Positions 24,809 through 32,393 of a DNA stretch of 48,637 nucleotides are shown piece by piece. Numbering within the stretch: position 1 is the first letter of the stretch; every line of letters starts with the position of its first letter. Where the stretch lies: NCBI GenBank assembly GCA_028282905.1, contig JANQGW010000218.1, forward strand, positions 1 through 48,637, in the 5' to 3' direction. A program made the translations under genes and the position numbers. The DNA comes from Sedimentisphaerales bacterium (GTDB taxonomy: Bacteria > Planctomycetota > Phycisphaerae > Sedimentisphaerales > Anaerohalosphaeraceae). The notes beneath the pieces were generated by a model. The model saw only the letters and a list, made by a program, of their open reading frames with translations, made no database searches and was not told the DNA's origin.

Positions 24809-25884
24809 GACGTGGCCTCCTTCGCGAGTTTGGCTTTCGTTTTTTGTTTAATCTGATATTCCTTGACGGCATAGTCGATAATCGGGGCAAACATATTGCC
24901 CAGCAGAATCGAGAACATCAGGCCGCCGTTAAAAATCGAAAAATTACGAATCACCAGCGTACCAAGACCGATGATAATGCCATAAAAGATCTTGCCCGGC
25001 TCGGTCCGAGGTGAAGTGACCGGATCGGTTGCCATGAAAAACGCCCCGAACAAGAATCCGCCACCCAGAACCGCCGGCCATGCGCCCGGAACCGGCTTGA
25101 CACCGCACCAGAACAATACCTGGTTGAGCACTGCATAGGTAATAACGATAGATAATATGGTTGTCCGGCTGGCAATCTTTTTCCAGTACAGGTAAACCCC
25201 GCCAATGAGAATCAGCAACGCACTGGTCACACCCATCGAGCCGCTGATACGTCCCAGCAAAAGCCCCTTGAGCAGAGAAACACGGCTAATCGTTTGGGGC
25301 TGATCGCCAGTGACCTGAAACGGGATACCCTCAGCCGTTTCCACATTAGGTTCATTCGGCAAAACAAGACGGCCGGCTTTTAAATGGGCCATCGGTGAAG
25401 CACTGGTAACCAGCAGTTTGCCGTCAGCCTGCCGCGGAGCACTGGTCCATTTTGTCAAAGCACCCAGTGGACCATCGGCGGGCGGAAACCACACGCCCGT
25501 CAAAGCGATCGGAAAACAGACATAGACAAAGCATCGCCCTGCCAACGCAGGATTGAAAATATTGCGGCCGAAACCGCCGAAAACTTCCTTGGAAAAGACC
25601 ACCGCAACCGCCATCCCCACCGCCAGCACATGCCAGCCAACCGACGGCGGCATCACCAGCGCAAACAGCACAGCGGTGACAAATACCGCCTCGGAAACGG
25701 GCTCTTTGCGGTGTCGGCAGAACAGCCATTCAAGAAAAAACCCCCAGCCGCAGCAAAAGACTATCATCGCCAGCGACCGCCAGCCAAAATAGTAAACCGA
25801 GCCAAACACACACGGCAGCAGTGCCAGCAGAACCTTCCGCATCGCCGGCTGTTTTCGCAAAGTTGTCGGTTTCTTTTGTGCCAT
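24805..25884 (-). CDS. nqrB: Na+-NQR subunit B
   Basis: The 359-residue polytopic membrane subunit carries covalent FMN, riboflavin and most of the Na+ channel. FGGFGRNIFNPALAGR and GSMGVTSALLILIGG match NqrB/RnfD, the latter containing the Thr expected to bind FMN. It is shorter than Vibrio NqrB (~415 residues), mainly at the N-terminus. The ATG at 25884 begins the nqr block. nqrA, which normally comes first, is not here; upstream lie a nested palindrome and then the rubrerythrin-like gene. Confidence 0.95.
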   Translation of the reverse strand: MAQKKPTTLRKQPAMRKVLLALLPCVFGSVYYFGWRSLAMIVFCCGWGFFLEWLFCRHRKEPVSEAVFVTAVLFALVMPPSVGWHVLAVGMAVAVVFSKEVFGGFGRNIFNPALAGRCFVYVCFPIALTGVWFPPADGPLGALTKWTSAPRQADGKLLVTSASPMAHLKAGRLVLPNEPNVETAEGIPFQVTGDQPQTISRVSLLKGLLLGRISGSMGVTSALLILIGGVYLYWKKIASRTTILSIVITYAVLNQVLFWCGVKPVPGAWPAVLGGGFLFGAFFMATDPVTSPRTEPGKIFYGIIIGLGTLVIRNFSIFNGGLMFSILLGNMFAPIIDYAVKEYQIKQKTKAKLAKEATS

Positions 25885-25930
25885 GGAAATGTTCGCCCAT
25901 TATCCCTGAAAGCCGTTGTTGAGTAGAACG

Positions 25931-25995
25931 CCACGGCGCAAGCTGCGCGAATGAGACTTCATCGCTCGCAGCTAATCGCCTTGCTTGCGCCGTGG
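25931..25995. repeat. Nested palindrome between the rubrerythrin-like gene and nqrB
   Basis: A perfect 13-bp inverted repeat, CCACGGCGCAAGC (25931-25943) and GCTTGCGCCGTGG (25983-25995), encloses two further pairs: AGCTGCG (25941-25947) with CGCAGCT (25967-25973), and ATGA with TCAT near the centre. It forms a 65-base cruciform-like element between two same-strand genes. There is no T-tract. It looks like a REP-type element or an mRNA processing or attenuation hairpin; no second copy was seen in the window. Confidence 0.7.
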
Positions 25996-26010
25996 TGATG
26001 TTATTTCATC

Positions 26011-26499
26011 TTACAGTGCGTGAAGCTTGCCGCCAATCGTTGAAACGTGTGCCATTTCTTCAATGATAATCGCCTGCACCTTATCCTTGCCGGCCTTGCT
26101 CGGTACCAGATCCTTGATACCGACATAAAAAGCGATCGAATTCTTTTCGGCCTGCAGGGCGATCTTGAGAATATCCGCCATGCTCTCCTGACCGGTCAGA
26201 TTTTCCGTCGGGCTGACCTTGCCTTCGGTACCGTGGAAGTCGGCAACGGTCTTCAGATACTGGGCAACTTCATTATCCGGATCGTAGGTCGTGGTGCCCT
26301 TTTCTTCTTCGGACAGTTCTTTCCGCATATTGGCAAACGTCGTCTCGTGACCGTCTTCCATGGTCGCCAGTTCCAGCAGCATGCTCTTAACATCCGCATC
26401 GGAGGCCTTTTCCGCCGCTTCACGGTAAAACTTCGCACCGTTGCGTTCGATCTGTTCAGCCATTTCAAAAATTTCGTCGGCGTTAAACGTAATACCCAT
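26011..26499 (-). CDS. Rubrerythrin-like ferritin-fold protein without rubredoxin domain
   Basis: The product (162 residues from the chosen start) is a four-helix ferritin-like protein. Di-iron ligand motifs are visible in all helices: ERNGAKFYREAAE, EDGHE, AEKNSIAFY and EEMAHVS. The C-terminal rubredoxin domain of true rubrerythrins is missing, so an external electron donor would be needed if it is a peroxidase. ATG codons at 26502 and 26499 both follow AGGAGA. I chose 26499 (MGITFN) for spacing, but either is possible. It is the last gene of the oxygen-defence island, 13 bases after ferritin. Confidence 0.9.
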   Translation of the reverse strand: MGITFNADEIFEMAEQIERNGAKFYREAAEKASDADVKSMLLELATMEDGHETTFANMRKELSEEEKGTTTYDPDNEVAQYLKTVADFHGTEGKVSPTENLTGQESMADILKIALQAEKNSIAFYVGIKDLVPSKAGKDKVQAIIIEEMAHVSTIGGKLHAL

Positions 26500-26530
26500 C
26501 ATGTGTCTCCTAATCATTCTGTGTTGTCAG

Positions 26531-27040
26531 TTATTCTTCCACGGGCGGCGTAAAGACACGCTGTCCCATTTCCTTATCCAACATATACAGGCCGCCGGTG
26601 GTTTCACCAACGATCTCCAGTTTTCCCAAAATCTCCATCGCGGTGGCTTCTTCTTCAACCTGCTCGGTCACGAACCACTGCAGGAACATATTGGCGGCGT
26701 GGTCTTTTTCCTGGATCGCCAAATCCATCATGTCATTAATCAGACCGGTCACAAGCTGCTCGTGCGCCAAGCCGGCTTCAAAAACCGCCTTGACACTGTC
26801 CCACTCGGTCGGAGGACCGTCAATGGCCGTCAGTGTCACTTTGCCGCCGCGTTCGATGATCTGGTTATAGAACTTATTCGCATGCGTCATCTCTTCCTGT
26901 GCCTGAATACGCATCCAGTTGGCAAAACCGGGCAAGTTCATTTCTTCCAGTGCAGCCGACATCGACCAGTAGAGATACGCCGAATACGTTTCCGCGTTAA
27001 GCTGCTTATTAAACGCTTGTTCAATCGCTTTTGAGATCAT
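26531..27040 (-). CDS. ftnA: Ferritin
   Basis: The 169-residue protein is a bacterial non-haem ferritin. Ferroxidase-site residues lie in LNAETYSAYLYWSM, AQEEMTHANKFY and EKDHAANMFLQWFVTEQVEEE, where the Glu and His positions are conserved. It oxidises Fe2+ and stores it as ferric mineral, limiting Fenton chemistry. It lies 21 bases after desulfoferrodoxin in the same operon. Confidence 0.95.
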   Translation of the reverse strand: MISKAIEQAFNKQLNAETYSAYLYWSMSAALEEMNLPGFANWMRIQAQEEMTHANKFYNQIIERGGKVTLTAIDGPPTEWDSVKAVFEAGLAHEQLVTGLINDMMDLAIQEKDHAANMFLQWFVTEQVEEEATAMEILGKLEIVGETTGGLYMLDKEMGQRVFTPPVEE

Positions 27041-27061
27041 GAGTCTGCCCTGTCCTTTTGG

Positions 27062-27436
27062 TTAGGCCTTCCAGAGGCCGTGCTTGTTACAGAACTCGCG
27101 GGCACAAATGGTTTGCGCCTGCACCTGGAATTCGGCTATCGGCTGCTCGCCGGGATTGAGGAACTGACGATACGCCTTGCCGTCAGCAATCAATTCGATC
27201 CATTCGATAAAGTGATCTTCTTCCATCGGGTGCAGTACCGAACCGACCGACACCTTGTAACCGCCGTCAATAGCCTCGATAACCGGCACATGCTTTTCCT
27301 TCGCGGCGTCTGTTGTGTTTTCAGTCAGTTTCTTCATCGGCTCGCCGCAGCAGACCAGTTCCCCGTCGCCGCCATGAACCAGCTCCACCATATTTCCGCA
27401 CACTGAACATTTATAGACTTCAAGTTTCGCTGCCAT
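27062..27436 (-). CDS. dfx: Desulfoferrodoxin, class I superoxide reductase
   Basis: The 124-residue protein reduces superoxide to H2O2. The N-terminal desulforedoxin-like domain has ligands C10, C13, C29 and C30. The catalytic domain has E47 and H49 (EKHVP), H69, H75, C116 and H119, a complete iron site. Because the N-terminal Cys4 centre is intact this is the two-iron form. The ATG at 27436 follows GGGAGAAG. Its product H2O2 is the substrate of the rubrerythrins and Tpx nearby. Confidence 0.97.
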   Translation of the reverse strand: MAAKLEVYKCSVCGNMVELVHGGDGELVCCGEPMKKLTENTTDAAKEKHVPVIEAIDGGYKVSVGSVLHPMEEDHFIEWIELIADGKAYRQFLNPGEQPIAEFQVQAQTICAREFCNKHGLWKA

Positions 27437-27481
27437 TTTGCTTCTCCCTACATAATAAGGTTCTTGTTTCCTACCTGTTAA

Positions 27482-28663
27482 CTATACAATACCTAAATCC
27501 TTGTGTTTTGCAAGGATATTGTCCGCCAATTCATCAATCGCCGTGTAGTCATCTTCGGCGGGCATTCCCTTGGAAATAACCGGTTCAAACATCTCGGCTT
27601 TCATGTTACCCATCAGACCGGTGATTTGCTCGACCATCTTACTGCCCCAGCCGAAAGAGCCGACAATGCCGGCGTATTTTGTCTTGGGCCGCAGTGCGTT
27701 AACCAATGCCGCACAGTAAATGGCCGACGGATGAGCGCCGAGCAAAACCGTCGGGGCACCGAGAATCAGCGTGGCCGCATCGACCATTTCAATAACCATC
27801 TCACCGATATCGGCGACGGTCAGGTTGAACTGCCGCACACCGACGCCGCGATCAATCAAACCCTCAACAAGATACTCAACCATCATCTGCGTGCTGTCGT
27901 GCATAGAGACATACGGCACTACGACCTTGTTAACAATCCTGTCTTCATCGACCCAACCGTGATAGGCATCGATAATCATTTCCGGGCGGTTATAGACCGG
28001 GCCGTGGCTGGGAGCAATCATCTTGATATCCAGCGGCTCAAGCTTTTTCAGGTTGCCGCGAATCGAACTGCGAAACGGCATCATAATCTCGCCGTAATAC
28101 CGCTTGGCAGCCTCGCGTGTTTTGGCTTCATCGGTGACAAACAAGTCACCGGTAGCCTGGTGAGAGCCAAAGAAGTCGCATGAGAATAGAATACCGTCTT
28201 CAATCAAATACGTACTCATAGTCTCCGGCCAGTGGACCCACGGCGTATAGACAAACTGCAGGGTCTTGTCGCCTAAAGACAACGTCTGGCCTTCTTCGAT
28301 CTCGATAAACTGATCCTCTTCCAAGTGCAGGTGCGAAATCAGCATGCCCTTGCACTTAGGGTTGGTCACCACCTTGGCATCCGGATACATCATCAGCAAA
28401 TCGGGAATACTGCCGGAATGGTCCTGTTCGGCGTGATGGCTGATGATATAATCAATGTGGTCAGCACCGGCCTTGACCAAGTGGTCAATCAGCAAGTCAA
28501 TTTTCTCCGGATCGACCGTGTCCATCAGAGCGATTTTCTCACTGCCTTTAATCAGATAAGCATTATAGCTTGTCCCATCCGGTAAAGGAATTAACTCGTC
28601 AAACAACCGTCGGTCCCAGTGCTGGACGCCGACACTATATATATTGTCCGTCAGTATTCGCAT
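27482..28663 (-). CDS. fprA: Flavodiiron protein (oxygen/NO reductase)
   Basis: The 393-residue protein has an N-terminal metallo-beta-lactamase domain and a C-terminal flavodoxin domain. The di-iron ligands are complete: H77, E79, D81 and H82 (HAEQDH), the His of VHWPETM, the Asp of SCDFFGSH and the His of PSHGPVY. The FMN loop (SMHDSTQMM) and APTVLLGAHPS are typical. It reduces O2 to water with electrons from rubredoxin; a role in NO reduction is also possible. There are 35 bases from the tpx stop, consistent with co-transcription. Confidence 0.96.
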   Translation of the reverse strand: MRILTDNIYSVGVQHWDRRLFDELIPLPDGTSYNAYLIKGSEKIALMDTVDPEKIDLLIDHLVKAGADHIDYIISHHAEQDHSGSIPDLLMMYPDAKVVTNPKCKGMLISHLHLEEDQFIEIEEGQTLSLGDKTLQFVYTPWVHWPETMSTYLIEDGILFSCDFFGSHQATGDLFVTDEAKTREAAKRYYGEIMMPFRSSIRGNLKKLEPLDIKMIAPSHGPVYNRPEMIIDAYHGWVDEDRIVNKVVVPYVSMHDSTQMMVEYLVEGLIDRGVGVRQFNLTVADIGEMVIEMVDAATLILGAPTVLLGAHPSAIYCAALVNALRPKTKYAGIVGSFGWGSKMVEQITGLMGNMKAEMFEPVISKGMPAEDDYTAIDELADNILAKHKDLGIV

Positions 28664-28698
28664 GATGCAACCTTTGCTTTGTTTAAAATCTCGTCTTG

Positions 28699-29214
28699 TT
28701 ACAATAACTCTTTCGCCGCGATTAATCCAGCGTCATAATCCGGCTCATTGGTGACTTCCGGCACAATTTCAACATGCCGAAGCACTCCATCGGCATCGAC
28801 AACCAGCACAGCACGTGCCAGCAATCGCAAACCCTTAATGAGCAAGCCGTACTTTGTACCAAAATCAGCCTGCTGGTAATCAGAAACGGTCTGAACCTGC
28901 TCGACACCCGCAGCACCGCACCAGCGGGCCTGGGCAAACGGCAAATCCACACTGACCGTCAAAATCACGACATTATCGCCTAAATCGGCAGCCGCTTCAT
29001 TAAATTTGCGGGTCTGTGTATCACATACGGGCGTGTCCAGTGAGGGCACGGCGGAAATGATAACCACTTTTCCTTTAAAGTCGGCAAAATTAACCGGCGA
29101 CAGGTCGTTTGCGACTGCCGTAAAATCCGGTGCCGCCTGTCCGACCTTCGGTTCAGGCCCGATCAGGGTCAATGGATTGCCCTGAAATGTAACTGCGTTT
29201 TCTCTCTCTTCCAT
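28699..29214 (-). CDS. tpx: Thiol peroxidase
   Basis: The 171-residue protein is an atypical 2-Cys peroxiredoxin of the Tpx family. The peroxidatic Cys is C64 in SLDTPVCDTQTR with T61 conserved. The resolving Cys is C99 in FAQARWCG. It reduces H2O2 and alkyl hydroperoxides, normally with thioredoxin. GGAAG precedes the ATG at 29214, and a candidate promoter lies at 29252-29280. Confidence 0.96.
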   Translation of the reverse strand: MEERENAVTFQGNPLTLIGPEPKVGQAAPDFTAVANDLSPVNFADFKGKVVIISAVPSLDTPVCDTQTRKFNEAAADLGDNVVILTVSVDLPFAQARWCGAAGVEQVQTVSDYQQADFGTKYGLLIKGLRLLARAVLVVDADGVLRHVEIVPEVTNEPDYDAGLIAAKELL

Positions 29215-29251
29215 ATCAAGCTTCCTTTCTGTTTGGCCGCCTGTTTACATT

Positions 29252-29280
29252 AAAATACACCAAACAAGTCCAATAATCAA
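29252..29280 (-). promoter_or_regulatory. Candidate promoter upstream of tpx
   Basis: On the minus strand TTGATT (29275-29280) and TATTTT (29252-29257) are 17 bases apart. The match is moderate, but it lies in the 150-base gap where a promoter for the tpx-fprA-dfx-ftn block is expected. Confidence 0.35.
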
Positions 29281-29313
29281 AAGGCGTTTTTCATTTTTTG
29301 GCACGCGGCGAGC

Positions 29314-29347
29314 GGGCTGTCAACTCTCCCCTCGACATTGACAGCCC
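29314..29347 (-). other. Long hairpin between rubrerythrin and tpx genes
   Basis: GGGCTGTCAA (29314-29323) and TTGACAGCCC (29338-29347) form a perfect 10-bp stem with a 14-base loop; GAGCG/CGCTC extends it with a small bulge. It starts 21 bases after the rubrerythrin stop. No T-tract follows on minus, so termination would be incomplete or need a factor. Confidence 0.5.
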
Positions 29348-29368
29348 ACGCTCATCCACTGCGCGTTT

Positions 29369-29941
29369 TTAGTAGTTCGTTGCTTCCAGTTCAAAGTGTG
29401 CCTGCGGGTGAGCACATGCCGGACAGGTTCCGGGAGCTTCCGGGCCTTCGTGAACATAGCCGCAATTACGACAGACCCAACGCTGGGGCTGTTGTTTCTT
29501 AAATACGGTCCCATCAAGAATATTCGCCCGTAAAGCCTGGTAGCGGTCACGGTGGCGGGCTTCAGCCACGGCTATTTTGAGGAAAATTGCCGCAACATCC
29601 TTAAATCCTTCCTCCTCGGCGATTTTGGCAAACTCAGGATACATGGTCGTGGTCTCATAATCTTCGCCCGCAGCTGCCTCGGCGAGATTTTCTTCGGTCG
29701 TGCCGATCACACCAGCTGGGAATGCCGCGGCAACCTCTGCGTCGCCCCCCTCCAGCAGTTTGAACAGGCGTTTGGCGTGTTCTTTTTCCTGATTGGCCGT
29801 TTCTTCAAAGATTGCAGAAATCTGAACGTAACCCTCTTTTTTAGCTTTACTGGCAAAATAGGTGTAGCGGTTGCGTGCCTGCGACTCGCCGCAAAAAGCC
29901 GTCAAAATGTTCTTTTCCGTCTGCGTTCCCTTCAAACTCAT
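29369..29941 (-). CDS. rbr: Rubrerythrin
   Basis: The 190-residue protein is a full rubrerythrin. An N-terminal ferritin-like di-iron domain (CGESQARNRYTYFASKAKKEG, EETANQEKEHAKRLF, AEARHRDRY) is followed by a C-terminal rubredoxin domain (WVCRNCGYVHEG, CPACAHPQAHFE). It is an NADH-linked peroxidase in anaerobes, taking electrons through rubredoxin. It lies 46 bases after perR and is probably transcribed with it. Confidence 0.96.
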   Translation of the reverse strand: MSLKGTQTEKNILTAFCGESQARNRYTYFASKAKKEGYVQISAIFEETANQEKEHAKRLFKLLEGGDAEVAAAFPAGVIGTTEENLAEAAAGEDYETTTMYPEFAKIAEEEGFKDVAAIFLKIAVAEARHRDRYQALRANILDGTVFKKQQPQRWVCRNCGYVHEGPEAPGTCPACAHPQAHFELEATNY

Positions 29942-29987
29942 TGTTCGTTACCTCACTTTCATAAATTAATTGTCTATTGGTATATTT

Positions 29988-30446
29988 TTACAGTTCTTTT
30001 TCTGCACATACGCTGCAAAAACCTTCAAGATAGACGGTTTTTCGCAATATCTTAAATTGCCCCTGAACCTCATCGGGAATATGAATGTCCCCCAGGGCGT
30101 CATGCTGAAAGTCAATCACCTTGCCGCACTTGATACACAGAAAATGCTGGTGATCTTCCAAGCCGCCGTCAAAGCGACGCGGCTGGCCCGTGCCTTCCAC
30201 CTGGAAAGCGGCACCGATCTCCGTCAGGGTCAGCAGTGTACGATTGACTGTATCCAGTGAAATGTTACTGATCTCAGTACGGACCATCTGGTACACCTCG
30301 TCCGCCGTTGGATGCGAATCAGTGCTGATGAGCGTCTTGTAGATCGCGATCCGCTGCGGCGTCAGCTTAAGACCATGCTTGCGGCAGCAGGCCTCAAAAC
30401 CAGCCAACTTTTCTTCAAATGTACTGTTCTGATTCACTGTGTCCAC
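29988..30446 (-). CDS. perR: PerR-type peroxide-sensing Fur family repressor
   Basis: The 152-residue protein has a Fur-type winged helix (LTPQRIAIYKTLI, SLDTVNRTLLTL) and structural zinc Cys pairs C104/C107 and C144/C147. The regulatory-site candidates are H45, D93, H99, H101 and D112. D112 sits where PerR proteins have Asp and Fur proteins have Glu, which favours PerR. The start is GTG at 30446 with GAGG 8 bases upstream. It leads the oxygen-defence genes and a palindromic site overlaps its promoter. Confidence 0.9.
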   Translation of the reverse strand: MDTVNQNSTFEEKLAGFEACCRKHGLKLTPQRIAIYKTLISTDSHPTADEVYQMVRTEISNISLDTVNRTLLTLTEIGAAFQVEGTGQPRRFDGGLEDHQHFLCIKCGKVIDFQHDALGDIHIPDEVQGQFKILRKTVYLEGFCSVCAEKEL

Positions 30447-30487
30447 AGTTATCGCCTCGATTCAGGTAAATTAAAAACTACACCTAC

Positions 30488-30528
30488 TTAGTAGTTAATA
30501 CTAAATAGGATTTACTACTATTTGTCAA
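30488..30528 (-). promoter_or_regulatory. perR promoter with overlapping PerR-like operator
   Basis: TTGACA (complement of 30523-30528) is a perfect -35. About 19 bases downstream lies TTAGTATTAACTACTAA (complement of 30488-30504), a 17-bp palindrome with TTAGTA/TACTAA arms. It overlaps the -10 region and resembles an AT-rich Per box. Longer TAGTAGT/ACTACTA arms surround it. Autoregulation is the simplest reading. Confidence 0.6.
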
Positions 30529-30574
30529 GAAAAGTTCATTGTTTTTCCCAAAAAAGTAAAATTATTTTTCGGCC

Positions 30575-31642
30575 TTAAACATTGAAACGGAAACTGATGA
30601 TATCGCCGTCTTGGACAACGTACGTTTTGCCTTCCAGACGCATTTTTCCGGCGGCCTTAACAGCTTTTTCGTCGCCCTGATCTTTCAGGTCCGCATAGGC
30701 CATCGTTTCGGCCCGGATGAAGCCTCGCTGAATATCACTGTGGATTTTCCCCGCAGCCTCAACCGCTGTCAGGCCATCTTGGATAGGCCAGGCACGCACT
30801 TCGTCCTTACCCACCGTCAAGAAGCTAATCAATCCCAGCGTACGGTAGCAGCACTGGACGAATTTCCACGACGCCGGCTCAGTCAGGCCCATGTCCGACA
30901 TAAATTCACCTCGATCCGCCTCATCCAGCTGGATTAGCTCGCTTTCCAGCGATGCACACAGCTGTACAACTTCCAATCCCTCAGCAGCCGGGCCTAAGTC
31001 AATCGTTTCACCAATTTGGTCGTCACTGATGTTGACGACCACCATCATGGGCTTTAGCGTCAGGAAGTTGAGCGATTTAATCAAATCGAGCTGCAAATCG
31101 TTTTCAATCACGCTGCTGATCGGCTGTTCAGACTCAATCGCCTCCTGCAGCTTTAACTGGACCTCCAACTCCGCTTTATCACGGGCCTGCGTCTTAGTAG
31201 GCTTATGAACCTGCTTTTCAAGCCGCTCGATACGGGTCGTTACCAGCTCCAGGTCTGCCAGCAGCATTTCAGTCCGCAATTCCTCCAGATCACGCGCGGG
31301 ATTAACGGAGTTGCGGTAGGCTGGAACAGACGGATTTTCAAAACCACGTACCACAATCACGAACATATCGACCGTCCGCACGTCATTAAACAGCTTGCGA
31401 GCCGCCGCTTGTCCATGATTATCCATAAACGACAGCCCCGGCACATCCTGACAATCAACGGTGGCGTGAACAGTCTTTTTGGGCTGATACAACTCTGTCA
31501 GCCAATCCATTCGTTCATCCGGCACCGGAACCATCTCTGCGTGAATATCCGTTGATCCCATCGGGGCCGCCTCTTTACCAGTCACTGCCGAAAGAAGTGT
31601 GCTTTTGCCTGACTGCATAAGGCCAATAAATGCTGCTTTCAA
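30575..31642 (-). CDS. YchF-like GTPase/ATPase with divergent nucleotide-binding motifs
   Basis: The 355-residue protein has the YchF/OLA1 layout: a G domain, a helical insertion (about 115-180) and a C-terminal TGS-like domain that is closely YchF-like (EVRAWPIQDGLTAVEAAGKIH, AGKMRLEGKTYVVQDGDII). The P-loop is GLMQSGKST rather than GLPNVGKST, the usual switch segment ANFPFCTIEPN is missing, and the specificity motif is NISDD. It is thus a divergent relative or second paralogue, not the standard YchF. The start is TTG at 31642 with AGGAG 8 bases upstream. Confidence 0.85.
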   Translation of the reverse strand: MKAAFIGLMQSGKSTLLSAVTGKEAAPMGSTDIHAEMVPVPDERMDWLTELYQPKKTVHATVDCQDVPGLSFMDNHGQAAARKLFNDVRTVDMFVIVVRGFENPSVPAYRNSVNPARDLEELRTEMLLADLELVTTRIERLEKQVHKPTKTQARDKAELEVQLKLQEAIESEQPISSVIENDLQLDLIKSLNFLTLKPMMVVVNISDDQIGETIDLGPAAEGLEVVQLCASLESELIQLDEADRGEFMSDMGLTEPASWKFVQCCYRTLGLISFLTVGKDEVRAWPIQDGLTAVEAAGKIHSDIQRGFIRAETMAYADLKDQGDEKAVKAAGKMRLEGKTYVVQDGDIISFRFNV

Positions 31643-31706
31643 TGTTCTATCTCCTGACTATTAAACCGCGAATCCACGCGAATAAACGCTAATTCATTCC
31701 AATTTT

Positions 31707-32243
31707 CTATTTATCACCATAGACACTGTTGCCGTGGCAGTCGTAGGCAACCACAGCGGGAAATTCTATCACGGTCAGTTGACGAATCGCTTCCGTGCCA
31801 AGGTCTTCATAGGCCAGTATTTCGCTAGCTGTGATTTGCTTGCTCAGCAGCGCCCCCGCCCCGCCGATGGCGGCTAGATGGACCGCTGTATATTGCTGCA
31901 AAGCCTGCCGGACTGTCTGATCACGGTAGCCCTTACCCATCGTCGCCTTCAGGCCCTGTGCATACAGAGTCGGTGCAAAGGCATCCATCCGGGACGAAGT
32001 CGTCGGGCCGGCGGCACCAATCACCCTGCCTTCGGCAGCAGGCGTCGGGCCGACATAATAAATCATCGCCCCGACCAATTCGACCGGCAGCGGCTCGCCT
32101 GCGTCAATCAACGCGCACAGACGTTTGTGAGCCTGATCCCGGCCGGTTAGAATCGCCCCGCTAATCAGAATCTCATCGCCGGCCTGTAATTGTCGCACAA
32201 TTTCATCCGTTAACGGCGTTTGAATCGTTATTTGTGTACTCAT
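31707..32243 (-). CDS. Fumarate hydratase class I, beta (C-terminal) subunit
   Basis: The 178-residue protein is a Fumerase_C-type beta subunit of an iron-sulphur fumarase or tartrate dehydratase. GDEILISGAILTGRDQAHKRL, IYYVGPTPA, AAGPTTSSRMD and MGKGYRD are typical. It interconverts fumarate and malate with an alpha subunit that carries the [4Fe-4S] cluster. No alpha subunit gene is in the window. The frame is open far upstream, but that part is antisense to the siroheme gene; the ATG at 32243 fits the family start. L-tartrate dehydratase remains an alternative. Confidence 0.88.
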   Translation of the reverse strand: MSTQITIQTPLTDEIVRQLQAGDEILISGAILTGRDQAHKRLCALIDAGEPLPVELVGAMIYYVGPTPAAEGRVIGAAGPTTSSRMDAFAPTLYAQGLKATMGKGYRDQTVRQALQQYTAVHLAAIGGAGALLSKQITASEILAYEDLGTEAIRQLTVIEFPAVVAYDCHGNSVYGDK

Positions 32244-32358
32244 AAATACCCTGTTTCGTTCAACCGTAAAACCTCTGCATTGTAGCGTTGAAACCATGTA
32301 ATTCCAGCAAAAAAGTACGCTAAAAAAGACTTTCACTTTAGAGAAAATCCAAAAATGA

Positions 32359-32387
32359 TTGCAATTGCCCTTGTGAACAGGTACAAT
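32359..32387 (+). promoter_or_regulatory. Candidate promoter giving a leaderless siroheme-gene transcript
   Basis: TTGCAA (32359-32364) and TACAAT (32382-32387) are 17 bases apart. The -10 ends 6 bases before the ATG at 32394, so transcription would start at or next to the start codon. No ribosome site is visible before that ATG. Confidence 0.45.
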
Positions 32388-32393
32388 AAGTTT

